IMG/VR virus record: IMGVR_UViG_3300041411_000073
Location: 1-29,459 of that record
DNA from: a virus
Direction: 5' to 3' (one strand)
Length of the DNA stretch: 29,459 bases
Under the pieces are notes generated by a model, which did no database searches, was not told where the DNA came from, and worked only from the letters and a program-made list of their open reading frames with translations. Shown piece by piece: positions 6,702-12,987 of this stretch. The stretch's first letter is position 1; every line of letters begins with the position of its first letter. The translations under genes and the position numbers were made by a program.

Positions 6702-7289
6702 GTGGCCGACCTTGCCCTTGTTCGCTCTGCCAACGGCCTGGTCGGCGCAACCGATGCCGACCGTGAGCTGATTTCGAAGATGAAATACGGCGCCACTGTT
6801 CACGGCGACTTCAAGAAAATGCGCAACGCGAAGTTCCATGGCAAGTTCTTCGCCCTGCTGGCCCTGGCGTTCGATTACTGGGAGCCCGTCGGCGGACTGA
6901 TACCACGACAGGAGTTGCGCGGCATCCACGGGCTGGCCAAGTTCTTCGAAGCCCAAAGCGGAAAGCCTGGACAGCTCTCTGATGCAGTTGCGGCCTACAT
7001 CGAAGGGCTTGAGCAGTCGCGAGCCGAACGATTTCCTGTAGTGGAGAAGAGTCGCGAAGCATTCCGCGAGTGGATCACAGTAGAGGCGGGCCATTTCACG
7101 CTTGTGAAGAGCCCAGCCGGCGTTGAGAAGCGGCCGAAGTCGATCAGCTGGTCACGCATGGACGATGTTGCGTTCGAAGCGCTTTACAAGGATGTATTTG
7201 CCACCTGCTGGCGCCTGGTCCTGCAATCACATTTCGAAACCGAGGCGGAAGCCATGAATGCAGCCGAACAACTTGGAACATTTGCATGA
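6702..7289 (+). CDS. DUF1367 family phage protein (195 aa)
   Basis: GTG 6702 is used as start, two bases after the exonuclease stop. The N-terminal segment GDFKKMRNAKFHGKFFALLALAFDYWEP is diagnostic of DUF1367, a family found in lambdoid and Pseudomonas phages next to recombination or replication genes. No catalytic motif is known. The position between the exonuclease and the DUF1364 protein suggests a part in recombination or DNA processing. The C-terminus overlaps the next gene by 4 bases. Confidence 0.8.
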   Translation: MADLALVRSANGLVGATDADRELISKMKYGATVHGDFKKMRNAKFHGKFFALLALAFDYWEPVGGLIPRQELRGIHGLAKFFEAQSGKPGQLSDAVAAYIEGLEQSRAERFPVVEKSREAFREWITVEAGHFTLVKSPAGVEKRPKSISWSRMDDVAFEALYKDVFATCWRLVLQSHFETEAEAMNAAEQLGTFA

Positions 7290-7582
7290 GCCAGAACAGA
7301 ATCACCAAAGCAGCACGCGGACGGGATTGCATGGTGCGCATCCCCGGCATCTGCAACGGAAACCCTGAAACCGTAGTGCTGGCGCATTACCGATTGGCTG
7401 GCACCTGCGGCACGGGCATGAAGCCGAACGACCTGCAAGGTGCATGGGCCTGCTCAGCTTGCCATGATGCGATTGACGGCCGGACAGATGCCAGCTCAAT
7501 CAGGGATTACCGGCTTTACCACGCGGAAGGTTGCTTCCGCACGATTGACACCCTGGTCCGTGAAGGGATTGTGAAGATCTAG
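7286..7582 (+). CDS. DUF1364 family HNH-like recombination nuclease candidate (98 aa)
   Basis: The sequence fits DUF1364: ITKAARGRDCMVRIPGICNG at the start, AHYRLAGTCGTGMKPNDL in the middle and ACSACHDAIDGR at residues 55-66. Conserved Cys/His residues C15, C23, H34, C41, C56, C59 and H60 resemble a zinc-bound HNH (beta-beta-alpha metal) fold. Family members sit in nin-like regions of phages and are suspected recombination nucleases; no activity has been shown here. ATGA overlap with the DUF1367 gene. It ends the recombination operon. Confidence 0.8.
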   Translation: MSQNRITKAARGRDCMVRIPGICNGNPETVVLAHYRLAGTCGTGMKPNDLQGAWACSACHDAIDGRTDASSIRDYRLYHAEGCFRTIDTLVREGIVKI

Positions 7583-7589
7583 AGCTTGA

Positions 7590-7599
7590 TGGCAATTAT
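7590..7599 (+). repeat. second copy of the TGGCAATTAT motif
   Basis: TGGCAATTAT here is identical to 4186-4195, the right arm of the operator and the start of its -10 box. A further TGGCAA lies at 7638-7643. The gap 7583-7691 may therefore contain sites for the same regulator. It is short, so chance is possible. Confidence 0.35.
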
Positions 7600-7637
7600 G
7601 AAAATAATGCTGGCTAAGTGGTTGACTTGAGCCGTGA

Positions 7638-7666
7638 TGGCAAAGATACTGGCCTCTCTTTATAAC
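7638..7666 (+). promoter_or_regulatory. possible promoter before the FtsK-gamma-like gene
   Basis: TATAAC (7661-7666) is a good -10 box. The hexamer 17 bases upstream is TGGCAA (7638-7643), a poor -35 match but the same half-site as the operator at 4186. TTGACT (7622-7627) is too far away to pair with this -10. A regulated or activator-dependent promoter is possible. Confidence 0.35.
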
Positions 7667-7691
7667 ACCTCACCAAATGGGATTTACGCCT

Positions 7692-8657
7692 ATGAACCTG
7701 CAAGAAAAAGAACTGATCGAACAAGCGCGCATGATGAACGTCCCTGCGCATGAATTTTCAGCCAAGTTCATTGCTCGCGATCTGGTCGAAGCGGCTCTGA
7801 CAGCTGTTCGCAAGAACACGAAGCTGAAGGAAAACCAAGAAGCCAAGCTGATCGACGATCTGAACGACGCGGTGAAAGATCTGATCAGTTCGGCGGTTGC
7901 CGTGATCGCTGCCAATGGCCGATCCGCAATCGTCACCACCGTGAAAAGCGTAATGGTGGCCGGCAAGACCATTCGTGTTGTGTCTGATGTCGACACCAGC
8001 GATCCGCAGCGCCACGCCCTGACCGACACCGTCAACCACCGTGCGCTGCTGGTGCTGGCGCCGGACGAATACTACGACGCACTCGACAGCAACAAGCCGC
8101 AGAAGGACCAGAACGATTTGCCTCTGGAGGCGGAACCGGAAAACCCATTGGGCGCCCTTCAACAACTGGCCGATGAAAACGCTAAACAATGGCCGGACGA
8201 CCTGGCCAAGCCAGCTCCACTGACCCCGTATGAACTGGCTTTCAATCACGTCACCGGTGGCGGCGATATCAGTGCGAAGGCGATTCAGACCGCTGCTGGC
8301 GTGAAGCGCAAGGACGTAACCGACATCATCCTGGCCCTGGCCGAAAATGGCGTGATCAGCGCTCCGGATGACGAAGGCCTGCGCACCCTGCTTGTTCCGA
8401 CTATGACAATCGTTGACGAGTTCGCTGAAGTCTCCGACAAGGCCATTGAATCACTGAACAAGTCCCAGCCATTCAACGAAGACCAGTACCTTGACGCCGT
8501 GCTGATGGTGCAGCGTGAACGCAAGGTCAGCATCAGCTTCATCAAGTCGAACTTTTCCGTCGACGAAGAAACCGCCGAAGCCATGATTCTGCGCATGGAG
8601 CAGGACGGCGTGATCTCGGCACCGAACGACATCGGCGGCCGCGCCATCTACGACTGA
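7692..8657 (+). CDS. phage protein with two tandem FtsK-gamma-like winged helices (321 aa)
   Basis: ATG 7692 was chosen over 7677 because TGGGA lies upstream at usable distance. Residues 1-135 are a helical plus beta domain I do not recognise; residues 135-175 are an acidic/Pro linker. Residues about 178-236 and 261-321 are related repeats, each ending in GVISAP(D/N)D(E/I)G. The second aligns without gaps to the gamma domain of FtsK as I remember it (pattern DxAVxFVxxxRKxSISxVxxxFxxxxxxAxxIIxxMExxGIVS). In FtsK this domain reads KOPS DNA and contacts XerD. There is no translocase motor here. The Asn/Arg of the FtsK recognition helix appear replaced (EETAEAM), so specificity probably differs. 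A terminator follows at 8664. Confidence 0.65.
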   Translation: MNLQEKELIEQARMMNVPAHEFSAKFIARDLVEAALTAVRKNTKLKENQEAKLIDDLNDAVKDLISSAVAVIAANGRSAIVTTVKSVMVAGKTIRVVSDVDTSDPQRHALTDTVNHRALLVLAPDEYYDALDSNKPQKDQNDLPLEAEPENPLGALQQLADENAKQWPDDLAKPAPLTPYELAFNHVTGGGDISAKAIQTAAGVKRKDVTDIILALAENGVISAPDDEGLRTLLVPTMTIVDEFAEVSDKAIESLNKSQPFNEDQYLDAVLMVQRERKVSISFIKSNFSVDEETAEAMILRMEQDGVISAPNDIGGRAIYD

Positions 8658-8663
8658 TCACCA

Positions 8664-8686
8664 CCGGGGCTTCGGCCCCGGCTTTA
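8664..8686 (+). terminator. rho-independent terminator
   Basis: CCGGGGC (8664-8670) pairs perfectly with GCCCCGG (8675-8681) around a UUCG tetraloop, followed by CTTTA. The U-run is short but the stem is very stable. It lies 6 bases after the stop. Confidence 0.75.
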
Positions 8687-8695
8687 TCGGTGTGT

Positions 8696-8809
8696 GATCT
8701 GTAGTTGGCCTCGGGGGATCAGGGTCCATTGCAGAAGCGATGCGGTTGATTAGGTAGCGCTGCCGAAGTCAACGTAAGTCTTTTGGGTTCGAATCCCAGC
8801 CAGATCGCA
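8696..8809 (+). ncRNA. tRNA-like structured element with canonical T-arm
   Basis: TTGGG-TTCGAAT-CCCAG (8783-8799) is a textbook tRNA T-arm. CCAGATC after it pairs 6/7 with GATCTGT at 8696 and 6/7 with GATCAGG at 8717. Between them CATTGC/GCGATG (8727-8742) and GTTGA/TCAAC (8745-8773, enclosing a GGTA/TGCC stem) can pair. An alternative closing helix is GCGAT..GG (8737-8745) with CC..ATCGC (8800-8808). No ordinary D-arm or 7-nt anticodon loop can be drawn, and the end is CACA rather than CCA. It is a decayed tRNA, a tRNA mimic or an attachment-site remnant rather than a normal tRNA gene. Confidence 0.35.
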
Positions 8810-8842
8810 CAACCAATACAGCCAAACCAATGGGGAAACATC

Positions 8843-9118
8843 ATGTGTAACTGCCACAGCGAAACAACAAAAACTCTGCGCGAACACGTAGCCAATCAGT
8901 TGCCGGCCGGCGCAACAGGGCTTGATCTTGAGCTGCAAGGCTATGTTTTCAGCCTTGGTGGCGCTGACGGGCTGAATCACCGTGCTGCGATGCCGGTTGC
9001 AATCGAGTATCAGGCTCCAAAGAAAACTGGCGGCATGAAAACCGTAAAGCAGAAGATCTCTATGCGCGCCACCTTCTGCCCGTTTTGCGGGGTGAAATAC
9101 GACAAGGGCGCGGCGTAA
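8843..9118 (+). CDS. small zinc-binding phage protein (91 aa)
   Basis: ATG 8843 has GGGGAAA upstream; the longer frame from 8783 would overlap the tRNA-like element. The protein begins MCNCHSE (C2, C4) and ends with C79/C82 (FCPFCGVKY), which together could hold a zinc ion. The middle is polar and beta-rich (LDLELQGYVFSLGG). Related small phage proteins with a CPFCGxKY end are common and uncharacterised. The TAA overlaps the next ATG. Confidence 0.65.
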   Translation: MCNCHSETTKTLREHVANQLPAGATGLDLELQGYVFSLGGADGLNHRAAMPVAIEYQAPKKTGGMKTVKQKISMRATFCPFCGVKYDKGAA

Positions 9119-9327
9119 TGCCAGCGCCCAGCTTCAACCCAATGAAACACCTGCGCAGGGCCTCGGCCTTGCGTGACAACCACATTGCCGAGCGCATCAA
9201 GGCGCTGGCCGAGGCGCTGCCGGCGAGCCGTATCGCCAACATGCTTGGCATCAGCCGCACCGAAGTCGAGCAGATCGCAGCGCGCCACGGCTTCGCATTC
9301 AACGATCCACAACAGGAAGAGGCATAA
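9118..9327 (+). CDS. small helix-turn-helix protein (69 aa)
   Basis: ATG 9118 overlaps the previous stop. Residues about 20-57 read as an HTH: ERIKALAEALPASRIANMLG, then ISRTEVEQIAARHGF, with the usual Ala and Gly in the turn. Acidic C-terminal tail. It likely binds DNA; as it sits just upstream of an Arc-like gene it may be part of middle/late regulation. It could also be an antiterminator-type or replication accessory protein. Confidence 0.6.
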   Translation: MPAPSFNPMKHLRRASALRDNHIAERIKALAEALPASRIANMLGISRTEVEQIAARHGFAFNDPQQEEA

Positions 9328-9329
9328 CC

Positions 9330-9605
9330 ATGTTCAATGGCGAATCCCGCATCGCAGATAAGTTTGTAGTCCGCCTGCCCGACGGCGTGCGCGAGAAGGT
9401 CGCCGAGATCGCGCGCACCAATCACCGCAGCATGAACTCTGAAATCGTCATCGCCCTGGAAAAGCTGATCGATGACGCGACCCATGTTCCGAACTCCGGC
9501 CCGCTGGCGCAAAGTGCGGCAGAGATCCGAATCCTTGAGGCTTTCCGCAAGCTCTCGTCTGACAAGAAGCTGGCAGCGCTTGTCATTTTGAGCAGCGACA
9601 AATGA
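9330..9605 (+). CDS. Arc-like ribbon-helix-helix DNA-binding protein (91 aa)
   Basis: Residues 8-50 match the Arc family: a beta strand (DKFVVRLPDGVREKVAEIA) followed by NHRSMNSEIVIALEKLI, including the conserved S-x-N-S-E turn. Arc dimers insert the strand into the DNA major groove; in P22, Arc represses an antirepressor promoter. The C-terminal 40 residues are a helical extension, probably for oligomerisation. Its operator may be one of the inverted repeats in this window. ATGA overlap with the Rz gene. Confidence 0.8.
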   Translation: MFNGESRIADKFVVRLPDGVREKVAEIARTNHRSMNSEIVIALEKLIDDATHVPNSGPLAQSAAEIRILEAFRKLSSDKKLAALVILSSDK

Positions 9606-10042
9606 ACCCGGTCTTCAAGTACCTGGCTGTCTGCGCCTCGATCATGGTCATCATGCTGGGCTGCGCGACCGTAGGCTGGACGTTGCGCGGCTGGCGCTGT
9701 GATACGGAAATGGCCAACTACAAGGCTGATCAGTCGGAAAAGGCCGGCGACCAGCGCGAGGCCAGTCAGGCTATCGAGATCAAGCAGGAAGCCACAACCG
9801 GCCAATCAACACAGCGCCTGGATACGCAACAGGCCGAACAGCAGAAGGAAACCGTCTATGTGGAAAAGCAGGTTATCCAGTATCGCGACCGCTGGCGTGA
9901 TCGCTCTTGCAGGCTCTCTGATGATTGGTTGCAGCTCTACAACGAAAGCCTCTTCGGATCAGATCAAGCAATGCCCGAAGCCGTCGAAACCAGATCAGCG
10001 CCTGCTGGCGCCGACATGCTTTTACCTTCCGGTAGGAACTGA
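9602..10042 (+). CDS. Rz: i-spanin, Rz-like (146 aa)
   Basis: A single N-terminal membrane helix (about residues 7-28, YLAVCASIMVIMLGCATVGW) is followed by a long periplasmic coiled coil (about 33-95) and a C-terminal part. This is the layout of an inner-membrane spanin, which links to Rz1 to fuse inner and outer membranes at lysis. A second gene lies inside it in another frame (9858-10154) and encodes the outer-membrane lipoprotein, which confirms the call. It lies well upstream of the holin genes. Confidence 0.75.
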   Translation: MNPVFKYLAVCASIMVIMLGCATVGWTLRGWRCDTEMANYKADQSEKAGDQREASQAIEIKQEATTGQSTQRLDTQQAEQQKETVYVEKQVIQYRDRWRDRSCRLSDDWLQLYNESLFGSDQAMPEAVETRSAPAGADMLLPSGRN

Positions 10043-10154
10043 CCCGGACGACACCGACGACATCGGCACCATCACCCACAACAACCAGTGTGCACGCCAG
10101 AACCTGAAGCTATTGCTCGAGTGGCAGACCTGGCACAGAGGGATCAACCAATGA
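9858..10154 (+). CDS. Rz1: o-spanin, Rz1-like lipoprotein, overlapping Rz (98 aa)
   Basis: ATG 9858 follows AAGGAAA within the Rz gene, in the +1 frame. The product has a signal peptide (MWKSRLSSIATAGVIALAGS) and a lipobox LMIGC with lipid-attachment Cys at residue 25, giving a mature lipoprotein of about 74 residues with Pro near its start. Unlike lambda Rz1 it is not fully embedded: 112 bases extend beyond the Rz stop. Its TGA overlaps the next ATG. Confidence 0.75.
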   Translation: MWKSRLSSIATAGVIALAGSLMIGCSSTTKASSDQIKQCPKPSKPDQRLLAPTCFYLPVGTDPDDTDDIGTITHNNQCARQNLKLLLEWQTWHRGINQ

Positions 10155-10474
10155 ACAAGCGTGACGCAAAGATCGCAGCAGAGACAATAACCCGCGAGCA
10201 GCTGGCCGCGATGTTCGACAAGGCAAAGGCCTCAGTCACCGACTGGAGCGTGCTGAGCAACGCTAACCCAGCGATCACCCTGGGCGCCGCCTGGAACATC
10301 TTCTACCCGGTATTTCTGAATTGCTTAAGCCTGAAGCCTTTGCTGATCCAGAACATGCTGTGGGTTTTCGGCGACTATCTGGCTGACGAGCTGAAGCCGG
10401 CGAAGAAGGATCAACGCAAGTCGCCGGCCATTAACGTGTTCCACCAAGAGCCAGTGTTTGAGGTGAATCAATGA
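10151..10474 (+). CDS. hypothetical phage protein (107 aa)
   Basis: ATG 10151 overlaps the Rz1 stop. The protein is basic at the start (MNKRDAKIAAETITREQLAA) and contains a hydrophobic stretch near residues 37-62 (PAITLGAAWNIFYPVFLNCL) that could be membrane-associated or simply buried. No family recognised. Its location between spanins and a conserved phage protein does not fix a role. ATGA overlap with the next gene. Confidence 0.6.
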   Translation: MNKRDAKIAAETITREQLAAMFDKAKASVTDWSVLSNANPAITLGAAWNIFYPVFLNCLSLKPLLIQNMLWVFGDYLADELKPAKKDQRKSPAINVFHQEPVFEVNQ

Positions 10475-11031
10475 GCGCTATCGTTCTCGCTGCAATCCGT
10501 ACCGCCTTGACCGAACACCTGCCTGACCGCATGGACACCGTCGGCGCTCGCCTGATGATGCTGGCCATCCAGAAGCAGGAAGATCCTGAAGAGCGCCGCT
10601 ATCAGGTCGTCAAGCGAACCGAGGCGACAGCGCCAGAAAACGTTGCTGGCCAGCGCACAGCCAAAGGTCCGGCCCGCAGCCTGTGGCAGATGGAACTGGG
10701 CGGCGGCGTCAGAGGCGTGCTGAACCACGACAGCACCAGTAATTACATCACCGACATCTGCATCAGCATGGACGTGACGCCGGCCGCTATCACCTGCTGG
10801 AACGCGATCGAGCAGAACGACGTGCTGGCTGCCTGCTTCGCCCGCCTACTGCTGTGGTCCGATCCGCTGAAGATGCCGAGCATCAATGATGCAGAGGGCG
10901 CGTTCAGCCTGTACGTCAGAACCTGGCGGCCAGGCGCATACACCCGGGGCGATGCCGACCAGAAGCAGGCGCTGAAAACCAAGTTCCTGAAGAACCACGC
11001 CGCCGCACGGCTGGAAATGAACATCCAATAA
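10471..11031 (+). CDS. conserved phage protein of unknown function (186 aa)
   Basis: ATG 10471 overlaps the previous stop. The sequence has blocks I recall from hypothetical proteins of many Pseudomonas and Burkholderia phages: ARSLWQMELGGGVRGVL near residue 70 and YVRTWRPGAYTRGDA near residue 148, with AACFARLLLWSDP between them. No catalytic motif is clear. A lysis or late-regulatory role is possible from position alone; I do not assign one. Confidence 0.65.
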   Translation: MSAIVLAAIRTALTEHLPDRMDTVGARLMMLAIQKQEDPEERRYQVVKRTEATAPENVAGQRTAKGPARSLWQMELGGGVRGVLNHDSTSNYITDICISMDVTPAAITCWNAIEQNDVLAACFARLLLWSDPLKMPSINDAEGAFSLYVRTWRPGAYTRGDADQKQALKTKFLKNHAAARLEMNIQ

Positions 11032-11056
11032 CGCAAGACAAGTGGGGAATACCGAC

Positions 11057-11428
11057 ATGAGCATCACCCAAGAAGCCGCAAACCTGATCGACACCCTGGC
11101 CCACGCAGCCAGCCAGATCGGCAGCACCGCCGCCAGCGCGAAGATCAATCAGTTGATCGTCAGCATCCTGCCAGCCACCGACGGCAGCGCAGAAGAAATT
11201 GCCGAAGCCTTGCGCCAGGACAATGCAGCGCTTCAGCTGGAACTGGCCGGCACGCAAAAGAGCGTCGGGATCATGGCTGAAAACCTGACGCTGCTTCGCG
11301 ATCGGATGGAGCAAATCAATACAATCGCTTACAAGCTGATTCAGTCCGCGCCGGCAGATGATGACGGCGAAAAGATCGAGCAAATCATCAACCTTTCCGC
11401 GCCGGCAACTGATCCAGTTGAAGCCTGA
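11057..11428 (+). CDS. hypothetical coiled-coil phage protein (123 aa)
   Basis: ATG 11057 follows GTGGGGA; GTG 11042 is less likely. The product is helical and Ala-rich with a probable coiled coil at residues 50-95 (EEIAEALRQDNAALQLELAG, RDRMEQINTIAYKLIQ). Acidic tail. No family recognised. Confidence 0.6.
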   Translation: MSITQEAANLIDTLAHAASQIGSTAASAKINQLIVSILPATDGSAEEIAEALRQDNAALQLELAGTQKSVGIMAENLTLLRDRMEQINTIAYKLIQSAPADDDGEKIEQIINLSAPATDPVEA

Positions 11429-11621
11429 CAAGCACAGATCCTGGCGCGTAACCGTGCCGGGATACCGCCCATTCCTAATGGGTGGCGAGGAATACACGGA
11501 GGCTGAAGCGCGGCAAGCCGCTGCGCTGATCTGGCCTAAAGCAGAATTCAAAATTGAGCCGACATCGAGCCGGCCAACACAGGACAACCAGCATGACCGA
11601 CCAGAAAACCAAGGAACTTGA
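11418..11621 (+). CDS. small conserved phage protein, WRVTVPGY family (67 aa)
   Basis: The core SWRVTVPGYRPFLMGGEEYT followed by EARQAAALIWPKAEF matches a short family common in Pseudomonas and Burkholderia phages, with unknown function. The start is uncertain: TTG 11418 gives a family-sized protein and overlaps the previous stop, but has no clear ribosome site; ATG 11358 would add 20 residues that do not belong to the family core. The end overlaps the next gene by 29 bases. Confidence 0.55.
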   Translation: MKPDKHRSWRVTVPGYRPFLMGGEEYTEAEARQAAALIWPKAEFKIEPTSSRPTQDNQHDRPENQGT

Positions 11622-11832
11622 AGCGCTTGAAGCGATGCAGCAGCTGATCAACGATCTGCCAGAAGATCGCCGCCATCAGGTGCTGGTTTACAGCGAGGAC
11701 ATTCGCGACATCCTCAGCGAAGGATCTGGCGATGCCTTCCTGGCCCTCACGCTGGTAGCGTGCGAGTTCGCCGCCACCAATGCCCAGCTGGACAAGGAAG
11801 AAAAAGATAATGACCAGATCATCGCCGGATGA
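11593..11832 (+). CDS. hypothetical phage protein (79 aa)
   Basis: ATG 11593 starts a helical, acidic protein (MTDQKTKELEALEAMQQLIN, then EDRRHQVLVYSEDIRDIL and DAFLALTLVACEFAA). No family recognised. It overlaps the RusA gene by 23 bases, so expression of the two is linked. Confidence 0.6.
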   Translation: MTDQKTKELEALEAMQQLINDLPEDRRHQVLVYSEDIRDILSEGSGDAFLALTLVACEFAATNAQLDKEEKDNDQIIAG

Positions 11833-12262
11833 AATCCGCTTCACGGTTCCGGGCGAGCCGCAAGGCAAGGGGCGCGCCCGGGTTGGAACCATCGCCGGCA
11901 AAGCGCGGATGTTCACGCCAGCCAAGACCGTGGCTTATGAGGGATTGATTGCCATGGCTGCTCAGGAGGCCATGAATGGTTCTGAGCTGTTTGCTGGTCC
12001 GGTCATGGTTGAGGTGCTGATGCACTGCCCGATCCGGCCGAGCTGGAGCAAGAAGAAGCAGGCGCAGGCCATGGCCGGCGAGATCTACCCGACCAGCAAG
12101 CCCGATGCCGACAACTGCCTGAAGGCCGTATGCGACGCCCTGAACGGCGTTGCATGGAAGGACGACACCCAGGCCACCGACATTCACATGCGCAAGCGTT
12201 TTTCATCCACACCGAGGGTTGAAGTAATCCTCACCCCACTATCGAAAGCTGGCAGCAGCTGA
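11810..12262 (+). CDS. rusA: RusA-type Holliday junction resolvase (150 aa)
   Basis: RusA dimers cut Holliday junctions to resolve recombination intermediates and debranch phage DNA before packaging. Motifs visible: FTVPGEPQGKGRARV at residues 10-24 with the conserved Gly/Lys/Arg loop, then KPDADNCLKAVCDALNG with D99 and D101, and VAWKDDTQ with D118/D119. These match the catalytic Asp triad of E. coli RusA (D70, D72, D91). Start ATG 11810 follows AAGGAAGAAAAAG; the longer frame from 11780 is not needed. Length is slightly above E. coli RusA (120 aa), as is usual for phage copies. Confidence 0.88.
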   Translation: MTRSSPDEIRFTVPGEPQGKGRARVGTIAGKARMFTPAKTVAYEGLIAMAAQEAMNGSELFAGPVMVEVLMHCPIRPSWSKKKQAQAMAGEIYPTSKPDADNCLKAVCDALNGVAWKDDTQATDIHMRKRFSSTPRVEVILTPLSKAGSS

Positions 12263-12271
12263 GGAACAAAC

Positions 12272-12772
12272 GTGAATAAATCCTACATCGGCACCAAAGT
12301 AATTCTGGCTATGGCCATGACCCGACTTGCATACAACCAGTACCGAGGCTGGGAATTGCCATCCGACGAAGACGGCGCAGACGAAGGCTATTTGGTCGAG
12401 TACACCGACGGCGGCAAGCCAAACCACAAGGACCACACCGGATACATAAGCTGGTCGCCAAAGGAGCAGTTTGATAACGCCTACCGTCCAACCATCGGCA
12501 TGACCCTCGGCAAAGCTATTGAGGCGCTTAAACTTGGATATCGAGTTGCCCGCGCCGGCTGGAATGGCAAAGGCATGTGGCTCGTTCTTGATCCTGGTTC
12601 CACCGTCAGCGAAGTGCGAGAGGGCAGCGCGTACCACAAGGCTGGCGTCACCGGCTCGTTCACGATCAACCCGCACATCGACATGAAGACCGCGACCGGC
12701 GAAATGCAACCGGGCTGGCTTGCCAGTCAGACCGACATGCTCGCTGATGACTGGCAGATCGTAAGCGAGTAA
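12272..12772 (+). CDS. two-domain protein with C-terminal DUF2829 / Tad2-like anti-Thoeris domain (166 aa)
   Basis: GTG 12272 follows GAGGAAC. Residues 1-70 form a domain seen in other phage proteins (KVILAMAMTRLAYNQYRGW, then GYLVEYTDGGKPNHKDH and YISWSPKEQFDNAYR). Residues 77-166 match DUF2829: MTLGKAIEALKLGYRVARAG followed by WNGKGMWLVL, and near the end TGEMQPGWLASQTDMLADDW. Some DUF2829 proteins are Tad2, which binds the signalling nucleotide of Thoeris immunity (a gcADPR isomer) and so protects the phage. The ligand residues cannot be checked here. The gene lies between RusA and a strong terminator, a normal site for accessory genes. Confidence 0.75.
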   Translation: MNKSYIGTKVILAMAMTRLAYNQYRGWELPSDEDGADEGYLVEYTDGGKPNHKDHTGYISWSPKEQFDNAYRPTIGMTLGKAIEALKLGYRVARAGWNGKGMWLVLDPGSTVSEVREGSAYHKAGVTGSFTINPHIDMKTATGEMQPGWLASQTDMLADDWQIVSE

Positions 12773-12805
12773 CATCGCCAAACACCACGCGTTCCCTGCG
12801 ACCAT

Positions 12806-12833
12806 CCCGGCCTACCTAAGCCGGGTTTTTTTT
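12806..12833 (+). terminator. strong rho-independent terminator
   Basis: CCCGGC (12806-12811) pairs with GCCGGG (12820-12825) around an 8-nt loop and is followed by eight T residues. It separates the early/middle genes from the promoter at 12843. Confidence 0.92.
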
Positions 12834-12842
12834 GCCTAAAAT

Positions 12843-12872
12843 TTGACCGCGACATTAGGCCGCCACTATAGT
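12843..12872 (+). promoter_or_regulatory. sigma-70 promoter ahead of lysis and structural genes
   Basis: TTGACC (12843-12848) and TATAGT (12867-12872) are separated by 18 bases, directly after a strong terminator. Predicted start near 12879. The -10 box is identical to that at 4193. It probably drives the late operon (lysis, packaging, head, tail). Confidence 0.7.
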
Positions 12873-12920
12873 TCGCCCATCCCAGCCGGGCGTTCCCCCA
12901 TTGCGCCAGTGGATGTGCAG

Positions 12921-12949
12921 AGGCCCGAGCTTAAAACCCTCGGGCCTTT
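12921..12949 (+). terminator. hairpin, possible early terminator of the late transcript
   Basis: AGGCCCGAG (12921-12929) pairs perfectly with CTCGGGCCT (12939-12947) around a 9-nt loop, then TTG. Located about 45 bases after the predicted start of the late promoter. The U-run is short, so it may pause or attenuate rather than terminate fully. Confidence 0.5.
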
Positions 12950-12987
12950 GCGCGTCTGGGCAATACCAACTGATCAGGAGTCAGGCA

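Noticed and set aside
8696-8808. Ordinary tRNA gene
   Set aside because: Only the T-arm and part of an acceptor stem are standard; no D-arm and 7-nt anticodon loop can be placed, so it is listed only as tRNA-like.
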